A stretch of DNA of 33,145 bases from CAYOHG01 sp964465125 (GCA_964465125.1 CAYXIO010000046.1:1-33145); one strand, 5' to 3'; counted from the first letter of the stretch, positions 24,823 through 33,047 are shown. Notes: a model not told the origin generated them from the sequence alone. Numbers and translations are program-made.

Positions 24823-25878
24823 ATGCTGCGTACCAAGCGTGCCGTCGCGGTCGGCCTCATCCTCGGCCTTGTGCTGATGGCGGCCACCTGGACGTGGACG
24901 GTCAGGCACTACGAGCGCGGCCGACCGCGCGCCTCGGCCTTCGAGACCTTCGTGGACGAGGTGATGTCCGCCCCGCTCCAGGTGACCGTCCGAACGGAGC
25001 GCGGCCGCGCCGACGCCGATCTCGTCTTCGACACATTCCGATCCGTAGACGCCCGCATGAGCGAATGGAAGCCGACCTCGCCCCTCTCCGCCGTCAACCG
25101 GTCGGCCGGCCGGCCTGAGGCGGTCCTCGTGCCGCAAGACCTGCGCGCCGTCGTGCGGCGAGGCATGGAAATCGGTGCGCTAACTGACGGCGCGTTCGAC
25201 ATCACCTGGGCGGCGTTGTGGGGGTTGTGGGATTTCAAGGCGGCCGAGCCGCGCGTTCCGCCCGAGGACGAGATCCGACGCCGGGTGGAGCGCGTCGACT
25301 TCCGCGCGGTCGAGATCGACGACGCCGCGGGGACGATTCGCCTGCCGCGCGAGGGAATGCTGATCGGCCTGGGGGGAATCGCGAAGGGCTACGCGCTCGA
25401 CCAGGCCGCGGCGGCGCTGCGAACGGCCGGGGCGCGCGACTTCCTGCTCTCGGCCGGCGGACAAGTCTACGCCGCCGGCGCCAACGAGACCCGGCCCTGG
25501 CGCATCGGCATTCGCGATCCGCGCGGCACTTCCGACGACTACTTCGCGCTGGTCGAGCTGCGCGACGAATCGCTATCAACCAGCGGCGACTACGAACGCT
25601 ACTTCATCATCGACGGCGTGCGCTATCACCACATACTCGACCCGCGCACCGGACACCCCTCGCGCGGCGTCTGGAGCGCGACCGTGCTGTCGGCGGACGC
25701 CACCCTGGCCGACGCCCTGTCGACGGCCCTGATGATCCTCGACCCGCAACGAGGACTGGCGCTGGTCGAGCGTCTGGACGGCGTTGAGGCCCTGCTGGTT
25801 GACGATCAAGGGCAGTTTCACGCCTCCCGTGGCTTCGAGTCGCGGCTCAAACTCATCCACCCGCCGCGAACGCCGTAG
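24823..25878 (+). CDS. apbE: FAD:protein FMN transferase
   Basis: ApbE transfers FMN from FAD onto a threonine of target proteins; here the [ST]-x-A-T motifs of RnfD and RnfG are the obvious substrates. The protein has 351 residues from ATG 24823. An N-terminal signal anchor (VAVGLILGLVLMAATWTWTV) without a lipobox Cys places the domain outside the cytoplasm, where the RnfG site lies. Motifs are MSEWKPTSPLSAVNRS, GAFDITWAALWGLWDF, IGLGGIAKGYALDQAA, LLSAGGQVYA, STSGDYERYFIIDGVRYHHILDPRTGHPS and TLADALSTALMIL, all conserved in order. These include the Asp and Thr residues around the Mg site in ADALSTALMI. It is the last gene of the plus-strand cluster. Confidence 0.93.
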   Translation: MLRTKRAVAVGLILGLVLMAATWTWTVRHYERGRPRASAFETFVDEVMSAPLQVTVRTERGRADADLVFDTFRSVDARMSEWKPTSPLSAVNRSAGRPEAVLVPQDLRAVVRRGMEIGALTDGAFDITWAALWGLWDFKAAEPRVPPEDEIRRRVERVDFRAVEIDDAAGTIRLPREGMLIGLGGIAKGYALDQAAAALRTAGARDFLLSAGGQVYAAGANETRPWRIGIRDPRGTSDDYFALVELRDESLSTSGDYERYFIIDGVRYHHILDPRTGHPSRGVWSATVLSADATLADALSTALMILDPQRGLALVERLDGVEALLVDDQGQFHASRGFESRLKLIHPPRTP

Positions 25879-25952
25879 AGCGCTCCGCGTCCGCCGCGTC
25901 ACGCACCGGAAAATGCTCGTTGCTTCGACCATCGCCGCGCTCGGGCGAAGCG

Positions 25953-25980
25953 CTGATCCCGGCTCGGGCATGGTGATCAG
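25953..25980 (+). terminator. Weak inverted repeat after apbE
   Basis: CTGATC (25953-25958) pairs with GATCAG (25975-25980), with a smaller CCCG/CGGG stem inside. It lies 75 bases past the apbE stop. It has no T-tract, so its role in ending the kor-rnf transcript is only possible. Confidence 0.2.
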
Positions 25981-26071
25981 GCAGCGCGCTCGGCGGATCC
26001 CAGCCTCTGGGAGCGTCGACGCGCCATTCGAAAACGTGGCGCCACCCGCGACGTGCCGAATCAGCAAACGC

Positions 26072-26101
26072 CGGGGCCGAGCGCTCGCGCGCCCGGCCCC
26101 G
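26072..26101 (-). terminator. GC-rich stem-loop, likely flagellin terminator
   Basis: Arms CGGGGCCG (26072-26079) and CGGCCCCG (26094-26101) form an 8-bp stem, and the 14-base loop can pair further. On the minus strand it lies about 50 bases after the flagellin stop and is followed by GCGTTTGC, a short T-run. The converging apbE transcript could also end here. Confidence 0.5.
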
Positions 26102-26151
26102 CTTCAACGAGGAGACGAATGATTCTGCCGCGCGTGCCTGAATCCGACGGA

Positions 26152-27546
26152 CTAGCGGAGCAGCGTCAGGATGCGGCTGCTCTGCTGGTTGGCCACGCCC
26201 AACAGGGCGGTGGACATCTCCAGCAGCACGTTCTGTCGATTCAGCTCGGCGGTCTCGACCGCGTAGTCGACGTCGCGGATCGTGCTGAGCGCCGCCGTCA
26301 GGCTTTCCTTGGCGCTGTTCTGCTGGTTGAGCGCCGTGCCGACCTGGAACTTCAGGAAGCCGCCGAGGCGCCCCTGGGCCTTGGCGACCTGTCCCGCGGC
26401 GGCCCGCGCGATCGACGCCGCCTGCGACGGGTCGTTCAGCAGGCTGTTGGTGGCGCCGCCCTTCAGCGACGACAGGTATCCGGTCAGCGCCGAGCCGAGC
26501 TGCTGCGTGAACAGGCCGTCCAGGCCGATGGTCTCGCGGGTGGACGCGTCCGTTCCGAGCTGGAAGGTCGCTCCGCCGCCGGAGATGGTGAAGCTCTCGC
26601 TGCCGGTGACGGTTCCATCGTTGTAGTCCTCGGTCAGGCTGAACGAGGCGCTCACGCCGTTGGCGCTGTAGCTGACGTCCAGGCCGTCAACCGCCGCGGA
26701 CTGCCCGTTCACGGTCACGGACGCATTTGTGCCGTAGTCGTTGCCCGAGAGCATGTTGGTCGAGTCGCCCGACAGGACGCTGACGCGCACAAACGCGCTC
26801 GATCCGTAATCGGAGCTGAGCAGATGCAGCGTCGCGCCGGTGGCCGAGGCGGTCACCCCCGTCTGAGCCGCCGCGGCATTGACCTTCGCCGCGATCGACG
26901 AGAGGTTCTCCCCGGCGGTGATGTCGATCACCACCGAGCCCTCGGAGCCCTGCACCGAAATCGAGGTGTCGCTGGTGGCGGAGGTATTTGCCAACGAGAA
27001 ATCCGCGACGGCGGCGGCGGCCGTCACGGCCACGGTCAGCGACACGCTGGAATCCGGGTCCGTGTTGTAGACCTTCACGTCCGAGAGCTTGGTCGCGTCA
27101 ATGCCGGAGGTCAGGATCGAAAGCGAGCCGTCCAGCAGCTTCTGGCCGTTGAATTCCGTGGTGCCGATGATCCGGTCGATCGCCGCCAGGGCCTGGTCGA
27201 TCTGGGCCTGGTTGGCGGCAAGCTCGTCCGGCGTAATGCCGCTGCTGTTGGCCGATTCCACCGCGAGCGCTTCGATTTCACCAAGCAGCGAAGCGACTTC
27301 GCCCAGGGCGCCGTCGGCGACGTTGAGCATCGCGTCGGTGCGCTCGTTGTTCGCGATCGAGGCGTTCACGCTGGTCAGCTCGGCATCGAGGGCGCGCGAA
27401 GCGATCAAACCGGCGGGGTCGTCCTTGCCGGCGTTGATCCGGTAGCCCGTCGAGAGCCGGGCCAGCGACGTACTCTGGGCGTTCGAGGTCCGGTTCAGAA
27501 TGTTGAGCAGCGATAGCGTGTTGATGTTGGTTACAGTAATCGCCAC
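26152..27546 (-). CDS. Flagellin
   Basis: This 464-residue filament protein is exported by the flagellar type III system and has no signal peptide. The N-terminal D0/D1 region runs through INTLSLLNILNRTSNAQSTSLARLSTGYRINAGKDDPAGLIAS, an almost canonical flagellin motif. The C-terminal D1/D0 region ends DVDYAVETAELNRQNVLLEMSTALLGVANQQSSRILTLLR. The middle (about 145-365) is Ser/Thr/Ala/Gly-rich beta structure and forms the surface-exposed variable part. It starts with GTG, with GGGGGA 6 bases upstream. No other flagellar gene is in the window, so this is a detached flagellin locus. I found no convincing sigma-28 or sigma-54 promoter within about 120 bases upstream. A small hairpin (27583-27597) sits in the leader. 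Confidence 0.93.
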   Translation of the reverse strand: MAITVTNINTLSLLNILNRTSNAQSTSLARLSTGYRINAGKDDPAGLIASRALDAELTSVNASIANNERTDAMLNVADGALGEVASLLGEIEALAVESANSSGITPDELAANQAQIDQALAAIDRIIGTTEFNGQKLLDGSLSILTSGIDATKLSDVKVYNTDPDSSVSLTVAVTAAAAVADFSLANTSATSDTSISVQGSEGSVVIDITAGENLSSIAAKVNAAAAQTGVTASATGATLHLLSSDYGSSAFVRVSVLSGDSTNMLSGNDYGTNASVTVNGQSAAVDGLDVSYSANGVSASFSLTEDYNDGTVTGSESFTISGGGATFQLGTDASTRETIGLDGLFTQQLGSALTGYLSSLKGGATNSLLNDPSQAASIARAAAGQVAKAQGRLGGFLKFQVGTALNQQNSAKESLTAALSTIRDVDYAVETAELNRQNVLLEMSTALLGVANQQSSRILTLLR

Positions 27547-27951
27547 AAGGTGTCCCCCATCGTTGGTTCTCGTTCAACCCTCACCCTTCCCAAGGGTCCG
27601 CACCAAGCATGAAAAACGCTTTACGGTGACGCCAAATGAAAATGAGCTTGTCTCGGGCGCCGCTCCGGCGCGTCCGTGATTGAAGGCTGCGTGCCCCGCG
27701 GCGCCATGAAATTTGCGGACCCTGAGCCGCGCGCAGTTCGATCAGCACGCCGCCAGGCGGGCGGAAGTGTCCGCGAATTCCGGCAAGCAACTCAGGCCGG
27801 CAGGGAAGAAGCGTGCGGAAGGCGCCGTCGGCGCACGTCGCCAGCGAGAGCGAGTCCGGCAGCGCCCGCACGCGGACGATGCAGACCGGGCGGCTGCGGC
27901 CGCCGCACGCCCATCAGCTATGGAAAGAGAAACCGGCGGCGACCGAGAAGA
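27547..27951. other. Intergenic region upstream of flagellin
   Basis: These 405 bases contain no supported gene. A 6-bp stem with a 3-base loop (27583-27588 with 27592-27597) lies in the flagellin leader, 37-51 bases before the start. A GGCGGC/GCCGCC stem with a TGCG loop (27889-27904) lies 48 bases past the stop of the upstream minus-strand gene and could weakly terminate it. The AT-richer part, about 27600-27660, is where a flagellin promoter would be expected. Confidence 0.4.
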
Positions 27952-29145
27952 TCAGCCGAAGCGGCCGCGCTCGCGCGGCGCCCGGCCGGGCTGGAAGAGC
28001 GGCTGTTGCAGCGCCCGGATGTAGCCCTTCTGCTGAAGGTATTCAAGCGCTTCCTGCGTCGAGCGAAATACGCGCGTGGCGGTCTCGGTGATGAACGGCG
28101 ACGGCTCAGCCTTGGGCTGCCAGACGACGTACACTTCCTTGGTGGTCTCGTAGGCGTGCTGAAGCTCGCGCTCGACGCCGGAAGACAGCCCCGGCTTGCC
28201 GTTGGGTAGCTCGGGCACCAGGCTCACAATCATGTCCGACTGGTCGATCAACTTGAAATCGCGCGCGTAGATCTGAGCGTCGATGTCCTTGGCGACTCCA
28301 CCGACCTCGGCCACGCTGAAGGTCGCGCGCTTGCCCAGCACGTCGACCACAAACGTGCTTTCACCGCGCTGCGTCGCGGCGCCGGCCTCGAAGAGCAGCC
28401 GCTTCTCGTCCAGGTCGCCCGGATCGAAGGTGATGAAGTGCTCGGCCAGCGTCGCGCGGAACGCATCGATCTCGGCCAGCGTGTCGGGCAGGTCCATCAC
28501 GTGCGTCATCGGAAACGAGGGGTACACGCGCTTCGTCTCGGGGCGGAAGATCAGCCGGTAGAGCGCTTCGATCGAAACGTCCTCGATGCCGCGCGCGAAG
28601 ACGTAGAAGCAGCCGTGCCCGCGGATCGAATGTGCGAGGATCTCCGTCGCGAGAATCTCCTCCTCGCGCCAGACCAGCACGTCCTTGAGCGAGTGCTGCA
28701 CGTCGTGATCGCGGCTCAGGCGCTCGTGGATCGCATCCACGTTGTCCACCAGCGTGATGTACAGGTCGGCGTCCAGCGCCATCATCTGGTCGTGGTCGAA
28801 CGCCGGAAACAGCCCGTGCTTCCAGCGGAACGACGCGTGCGTGTTCACGATCGTGGTGCGCGCGTCGTCGAGCTGCGCCAGGACGTCCTTGAACACCGAG
28901 CGGCGCAGCGAATTCAGCCGGGCCAGCGGGAGATCCAGGATGCGCCCCTTGCGGACGTCGGGCGCTTCGGCGTACATGCGGTCGCCGATGTGAAAGAGCT
29001 GCACGTGGTCCCCGCGCGACTCGGCCAGTTCGCGCAGCCGCTCGAGGAAGGGCTTCTTGTCCACACCGACCTGTCCGGAGACCACCACGCGGGGATTCGG
29101 TCGGGCGCGCTGAAAGAGCGTCGCTTCGGTCGGTCGGCTGGCCAT
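27952..29145 (-). CDS. Degenerate P-loop kinase-like protein fused to nucleoside 2-deoxyribosyltransferase-like domain
   Basis: The protein has 397 residues. Its ATG at 29145 has AGGAAG 6 bases upstream. The N-terminal domain begins VVVSGQVGVDKKPFLERLREL (20-40): a strand, a nucleotide-binding-like loop and a helix. The Walker A positions read G24-x4-D29-K30-K31, where the rule is GK[ST]. ILDLP, TTIVNTHASFRWKHG and DADLYITLVDNVDAIHERL continue as in adenylate-kinase-like P-loop folds. The C-terminal domain (about 270-390) contains IDAQIYARDFKLIDQSDMIVSLVPE, SSGVERELQHAYETTKEVYVVW and RVFRSTQEALEYL. That pattern fits the nucleoside 2-deoxyribosyltransferase superfamily, with an Asp after QS and a Glu in GVERE at catalytic-like positions. 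Together they suggest nucleotide metabolism or sensing. The activity is unknown. It stands alone between the symporter and flagellin genes on the same strand. Confidence 0.78.
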   Translation of the reverse strand: MASRPTEATLFQRARPNPRVVVSGQVGVDKKPFLERLRELAESRGDHVQLFHIGDRMYAEAPDVRKGRILDLPLARLNSLRRSVFKDVLAQLDDARTTIVNTHASFRWKHGLFPAFDHDQMMALDADLYITLVDNVDAIHERLSRDHDVQHSLKDVLVWREEEILATEILAHSIRGHGCFYVFARGIEDVSIEALYRLIFRPETKRVYPSFPMTHVMDLPDTLAEIDAFRATLAEHFITFDPGDLDEKRLLFEAGAATQRGESTFVVDVLGKRATFSVAEVGGVAKDIDAQIYARDFKLIDQSDMIVSLVPELPNGKPGLSSGVERELQHAYETTKEVYVVWQPKAEPSPFITETATRVFRSTQEALEYLQQKGYIRALQQPLFQPGRAPRERGRFG

Positions 29146-29279
29146 GCTTCACTTCCTGATCGCGGACCGCGCCGCCCCCGGCGCGATCCATTCCGCCGAC
29201 GTCCATCATCGCGATTCCGCGGGCGATCCGCAAACCGACGGTCGCCGATTTCCCGGCGGCGCCCCGGAGCGTCGCGCGT

Positions 29280-31037
29280 TCAGCGCACGTCTTTGCCGTC
29301 CACTACGTCAATCACGCGGGGGTACGCGTGCCCCCTGAACTCCCCGCGCTTCAGGCGGCCGATGTACGCGTGATAGGACTTCATCGCCTCGCGGCCGAAC
29401 AGCAGCATGATCGGGATATTGGCCCACAGCATCACCCCCGTGCCGAGCGTCGAGATCGTCTCCATGTCGTCCTGGCGCGAGATGATCTGCGGCATGCAGG
29501 CCAGCATGATGAGAATGCAGTACGCCACGCGGTAGAGCATCACGCTGCGCAGCCCGAACATGAACACCATGCCCTGTTCGCCGTAGTAGCTCCACGAGAT
29601 CATCGTGGAGATCGCGAAAAGCCAAGCCGTCGCGGGCACCACCCAGTAACCCAGGCCCGGCAGCACGCGGTCGAACGCCTTGGCCGTCAGCGAGGCGCCG
29701 TTGAAGTCGAAATAGACCCCGTCGATCGCAAGCGTCGGCGGCGTCCGGCTGGCCAACGTCCCCCATTGTACCGACCAGCCGCCATCCGCGCGCGGCGCAA
29801 GCGTGCCGGCCAGCTTGTGGTGATTCAGGCCGGTTTCCGCGTTCGTTTCGCCCGCCATGACGGCGTAGACGTTGTGCCCGGCCTTCATCTGGTCCTGCGC
29901 CTCGAGCTTGTCGCGCACCGAGATGCCCGCCGAGGCGATCGTCCAGACCGGCACGCCGTCCTGTTCGAGCGGCCGGCCCGCAGCGTCCTGCGCCTGGACG
30001 ATTTGCGCCGGCGCGTCGAACGTCAGGCCCGGATCGCGATTCCACGTGCCGCTCAGCAGAATGACCAGCGCCGTGATCGAGCAGACGCAGATCGTGTCGA
30101 CGAAAGGCTCCATCCCCGCGACCACGCCCTCGCGAACCGGCTCATCCGTCTTGGCGGCCGAATGCGCGATCGGGGCCGAGCCCTGCCCGGCCTCGTTCGA
30201 GAACAACGCCCGCTGCATGCCCTTGAGAAAGCCGTAGCCCGCCGTGCCGCCGATGAACGCGCCGGTGGCGTGAGTCGGACTGAACGCCTCAGTGAAAATC
30301 AGCCGGAACATCTCCGGAATGCGATCGATGTTGACCATGACGACGTAGATTCCGGCGAGGATATACAGCAGGCACATGAACGGAACGAGCGAGCCTGCCA
30401 CGCTGCCGATGCGCTTGATGCCGCCGAGAATCACCAGCCCGACCAGCACCGTCATGATCAGGCCGCTGACTTCCTGCGGCATGGCGAAGTAGGTGAACGA
30501 GATGTCGGCGACGTTCCAGGCCTGGAACATGTTGCCGCCGGTGATCGTGGAGATCAGCAGCGTGATGCAGAAGATCACGCCGACGGCGGTCCCGAGCGGC
30601 CGCAGCGACGGGTGGAACTTCGCGAACCCCTTCTGGCAGACCCACATCGCGCCGCCGTGGGGGTTTTCGGGATCGTCCACGTTGCGATAGAGCATCGCCT
30701 GGGTCACTTCGGTGAGCTTGAGCGCCATGCCGACCGAGCCGACCACCCACATCCAGAAGACGGCGCCGGGACCGCCGGTGGTGATCGCGAAGGCCACGCC
30801 GGCGATGTTGCCCAGCCCGACGGTCGCCGACAGCGCCGCGGAGAGGGCCTGGAAGTGATTGATCGCGCCGGGATCGTCGTGGCGGTCGTACTTGCCGCGA
30901 ATCACCGCGACGCCGTGCGTCAGCGCGCGGTATTGCGAGAAGCCGCTCCAGATCGTGAAGAGCAGGCCGGTGGCGAGCAGCACGTACAGCACGTAATCGT
31001 GCCAGAAGATGTTGTTGATCGTGTTGATCAGGTCCAT
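29280..31037 (-). CDS. AGCS family sodium:alanine/glycine symporter with large insertion
   Basis: This is an integral membrane Na+-coupled amino acid importer. AGCS signatures are ALSATVGLGNIAGVAFAITTGGPGAVFWMWV (about 67-97), TEVTQAMLYR, GGAMWV, MQRALFSNEAGQGSAPIAHSAAKT (274-297) and, late, LFAISTMISWSYYGEQ. Family members are usually about 450-500 residues, while this one has 585. The excess is a soluble stretch at about 331-452 between the helix ending VILLSGTW and the one starting near AFDRVLPG. It is hydrophilic and beta-rich (VPVWTIASAG, GWSVQWGTLASR, VYFDFNG) and looks like a small inserted domain in an extramembrane loop. It starts with ATG 31037, 72 bases after the MetS-like gene, so it is probably co-transcribed with the NSS transporter. 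The substrate within Ala/Gly/other small amino acids is uncertain. Confidence 0.92.
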   Translation of the reverse strand: MDLINTINNIFWHDYVLYVLLATGLLFTIWSGFSQYRALTHGVAVIRGKYDRHDDPGAINHFQALSAALSATVGLGNIAGVAFAITTGGPGAVFWMWVVGSVGMALKLTEVTQAMLYRNVDDPENPHGGAMWVCQKGFAKFHPSLRPLGTAVGVIFCITLLISTITGGNMFQAWNVADISFTYFAMPQEVSGLIMTVLVGLVILGGIKRIGSVAGSLVPFMCLLYILAGIYVVMVNIDRIPEMFRLIFTEAFSPTHATGAFIGGTAGYGFLKGMQRALFSNEAGQGSAPIAHSAAKTDEPVREGVVAGMEPFVDTICVCSITALVILLSGTWNRDPGLTFDAPAQIVQAQDAAGRPLEQDGVPVWTIASAGISVRDKLEAQDQMKAGHNVYAVMAGETNAETGLNHHKLAGTLAPRADGGWSVQWGTLASRTPPTLAIDGVYFDFNGASLTAKAFDRVLPGLGYWVVPATAWLFAISTMISWSYYGEQGMVFMFGLRSVMLYRVAYCILIMLACMPQIISRQDDMETISTLGTGVMLWANIPIMLLFGREAMKSYHAYIGRLKRGEFRGHAYPRVIDVVDGKDVR

Positions 31038-31109
31038 GAAACGGGTCTCTCACGATCCGCCGCGCGCAGCAGCACCGCACGGCGGCCTCGCCATCCGCTG
31101 GTTTCGAAA

Positions 31110-31262
31110 TCAGGTGTTACGGTCGTGCGTATCGACGTCGAGCGGCGCCTGCATGTGATTGGCGGCGCTGGGTTTCGTCAACACGCGGTGAAAGCAGAAT
31201 GTAATCAGCCCCAGGACGAAGCCGAGCGACGCAATCATGAAGACCCAGCCAGCCGGGGTCAT
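31110..31262 (-). CDS. MetS-like small subunit of NSS transporter
   Basis: This is a 50-residue protein: one transmembrane helix (GWVFMIASLGFVLGLITFCFHRVLTK) and a short polar tail. Its ATG lies in the stop of the NSS transporter gene (ATGA overlap), so the two are translationally coupled. Corynebacterium glutamicum MetPS pairs an NSS-family methionine/alanine transporter with a similarly tiny MetS protein, and the placement here matches that model. I infer it is an auxiliary subunit stabilising or activating the transporter. The assignment rests on size, topology and context more than on sequence motifs. Confidence 0.75.
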   Translation of the reverse strand: MTPAGWVFMIASLGFVLGLITFCFHRVLTKPSAANHMQAPLDVDTHDRNT

Positions 31263-32875
31263 GGGCCCACCTCCGTCCGCGCCGCGGACTTCGCCGCGCC
31301 GTTCTCCGCGGACCAGCGGCGACTCCCGAGATGCACGAGAATCAGGAGAAACGCCAGGATCGCCAGAATCACACAGATCGATAGGAACGCCACGCGGTCC
31401 GTGCCCAGCCCCGCGATCTTGCCGGGCAGATCGTTGTAGCACCACGAGCCCAGCACGAAGAGCAGGTAAAGCGGCGTGATGTACTTGATCAGGAACACGA
31501 ACAGCCTGGGCAAAGGCAGCTCGGCCCCTTCCTGCGCGCTTTTCCAGCCGCGCTCCGCGCCGAACACCCATGCGAAGAGAATTACCTGCACCGTCGCCAG
31601 GACCACGATCAGATTGGTGCCGACCCAGTCGTCCATCGTGCCGAGCGCGACGAGCCCGTCGCTGAAGTAGAGCACGAACAGCGAACCCAGCGCTGTAATC
31701 ACGCCCAGGATGGCCACCGAGGCATGCCGGCCGATGTTGAGCGCTTCCTCAAGGAACGCGATCGCCGGCTGAAGCATCGACAGCGAGCTTGTGATCGCCG
31801 CCAGGAAGAGCATGAAGAACCACAGGAACCCGAAGAACCGCCCCCCGGGCATGTACTCGAAGACGATCGGCAGCGTCTTGAATCCGAGATCGAACGTGCC
31901 GGTCACCGACGCGCCGGCGATCCCGAGAAACACGAACGCGGCCGGAATCGTGATCAGCCCGCCCAGGCAGACCTCGAAGAACTCGTTGGTCGCGCTGGCG
32001 GTCAGGCCGGAGAGCACAACGTCATCCTTGGGCCGCAGATAGCTCGCGTAGTTGACGATGATGCCGAAGCCGACCGACAGACTGAAGAAGATCTGCCCCG
32101 CCGCCGCGAGCCAGACTTTCGGTTGAGCCAAGGCGGCATACCAGGGGCCTTCCCCGCCGACGGGTTTGGGATTCCACATGAACCCGAGCCCGTTCAACAC
32201 GTTTTGGTCCGCCAATTCCGGATTGGGCGTGCCCAGCGTCAGCACGCGGGCCAGCACGATCAGGGCGCAGATCGTCATCAGCGGCATCGCGTACACGCAG
32301 AAGCGCTCGATGCCCGCCGACAGCCCGCGGTAGATCAGCACGAAGTTGAGCGCAAACACGAGCAGCCAGACGACGACGCTGACGTGCGGCCGGCCGTCCA
32401 ACATCAGGCCGTCCTGGTTGGCGCCGGTGAAGTCGTTGAAGAATTCGGCACTGCGCTGGGCCATCAGGTTGGCGTCGGTTCCCAGGGCCGTGTCCATCGC
32501 CCCAGTCAGGTAGCACCAGGCATACCCCAGGCACCACGACTCGATCAGCACGTAGTACAAATAGACCACGATCGGAATCAGCAGACCGAGCACGCCCAGG
32601 TAGCGCCAGACGGGGTGTCGACCCAGCACGCCGAAGATCGCCGGACACGAGCTGTAGCCGTGTCGCCCGCCCTGGCGGCCCATGATCCACTCGGCCCAGC
32701 AGATCGGAATGCCGAGAAAGATCAGCGCGCAGAAGTACGGGATCATGAAGGCCCCGCCGCCGTTCTGCGCCGCCTGTCCCGGAAACCGCAGGAAGTTGCC
32801 CAGCCCGACGGCGGACCCTGCGACGGCCAGAATCACGCCCAGTCGCGTGCCCCACTGCTCCTTGGTTCGGCCCAT
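31259..32875 (-). CDS. NSS (SNF) family sodium-dependent amino acid transporter, LeuT-like
   Basis: The protein has 538 residues with 12 or so helices. I place the start at ATG 32875 (GRTKEQWGTRLG), which aligns with the LeuT N-terminus; earlier in-frame codons add about 43 unrelated residues. TM1 reads AVAGSAVGLGNFLRFPGQAAQNGGGAFMIPYF, nearly identical to LeuT from memory. Na1/Na2 and substrate positions are retained: AVGLGN in TM1, IESW-type TM3 with YYVLIESW, FFSLSVGFG in TM6 (LeuT T254 is Ser here) and AITSSLSMLQ in TM8. This predicts a working Na+-coupled carrier for a small hydrophobic amino acid. It overlaps the MetS-like small subunit. A 210-base gap separates it from a divergently oriented tRNA gene. 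Confidence 0.94.
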   Translation of the reverse strand: MGRTKEQWGTRLGVILAVAGSAVGLGNFLRFPGQAAQNGGGAFMIPYFCALIFLGIPICWAEWIMGRQGGRHGYSSCPAIFGVLGRHPVWRYLGVLGLLIPIVVYLYYVLIESWCLGYAWCYLTGAMDTALGTDANLMAQRSAEFFNDFTGANQDGLMLDGRPHVSVVVWLLVFALNFVLIYRGLSAGIERFCVYAMPLMTICALIVLARVLTLGTPNPELADQNVLNGLGFMWNPKPVGGEGPWYAALAQPKVWLAAAGQIFFSLSVGFGIIVNYASYLRPKDDVVLSGLTASATNEFFEVCLGGLITIPAAFVFLGIAGASVTGTFDLGFKTLPIVFEYMPGGRFFGFLWFFMLFLAAITSSLSMLQPAIAFLEEALNIGRHASVAILGVITALGSLFVLYFSDGLVALGTMDDWVGTNLIVVLATVQVILFAWVFGAERGWKSAQEGAELPLPRLFVFLIKYITPLYLLFVLGSWCYNDLPGKIAGLGTDRVAFLSICVILAILAFLLILVHLGSRRWSAENGAAKSAARTEVGP

Positions 32876-33019
32876 GGCGCCACGGCTCCATCGCTCGGTT
32901 GCGGTTCCGGCGTCGAAGCCGCCGGACGAAGAATGGGCGAATCGTAGAGGTCGAAGTGCCTCGCCGCAACCGCGTCCGCCGGACAGGAGACGAGCGAACC
33001 GCATCCCGGGCCGCTCGTC

Positions 33020-33047
33020 TTGACGCGTTCCGCTCGCCGTCTATACT
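33020..33047 (+). promoter_or_regulatory. Sigma-70-type promoter of tRNA-Leu
   Basis: TTGACG (33020-33025) and TATACT (33042-33047) are 16 bases apart, close to consensus. Transcription would begin around 33054, roughly 30 bases before the tRNA. This is the best housekeeping promoter in the window. Confidence 0.75.

Noticed and set aside
26119..27516. Long plus-strand open frame with GAGGAG before ATG 26119
   Set aside because: It is antisense to a clear flagellin whose N- and C-terminal motifs are intact, and its product is Arg/Gly/Ala-rich with no domain. Long antisense frames are expected at this GC content.
27560..27660. Sigma-54-like TTGGTGCG-n-CTTGG and sigma-28-like TAAA upstream of flagellin
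   Set aside because: The -12 GC is absent at the required spacing in the first, and no GCCGATAA-like box follows the second.
27581..27871. Minus-strand 96-codon frame upstream of flagellin
   Set aside because: I see no domain or credible ribosome site, and it occupies the flagellin leader.
29328..31439. Plus-strand open frame opposite the symporter genes
   Set aside because: It is a His/Arg/Asp-rich shadow of the AGCS and NSS transporter genes with no recognisable domain.
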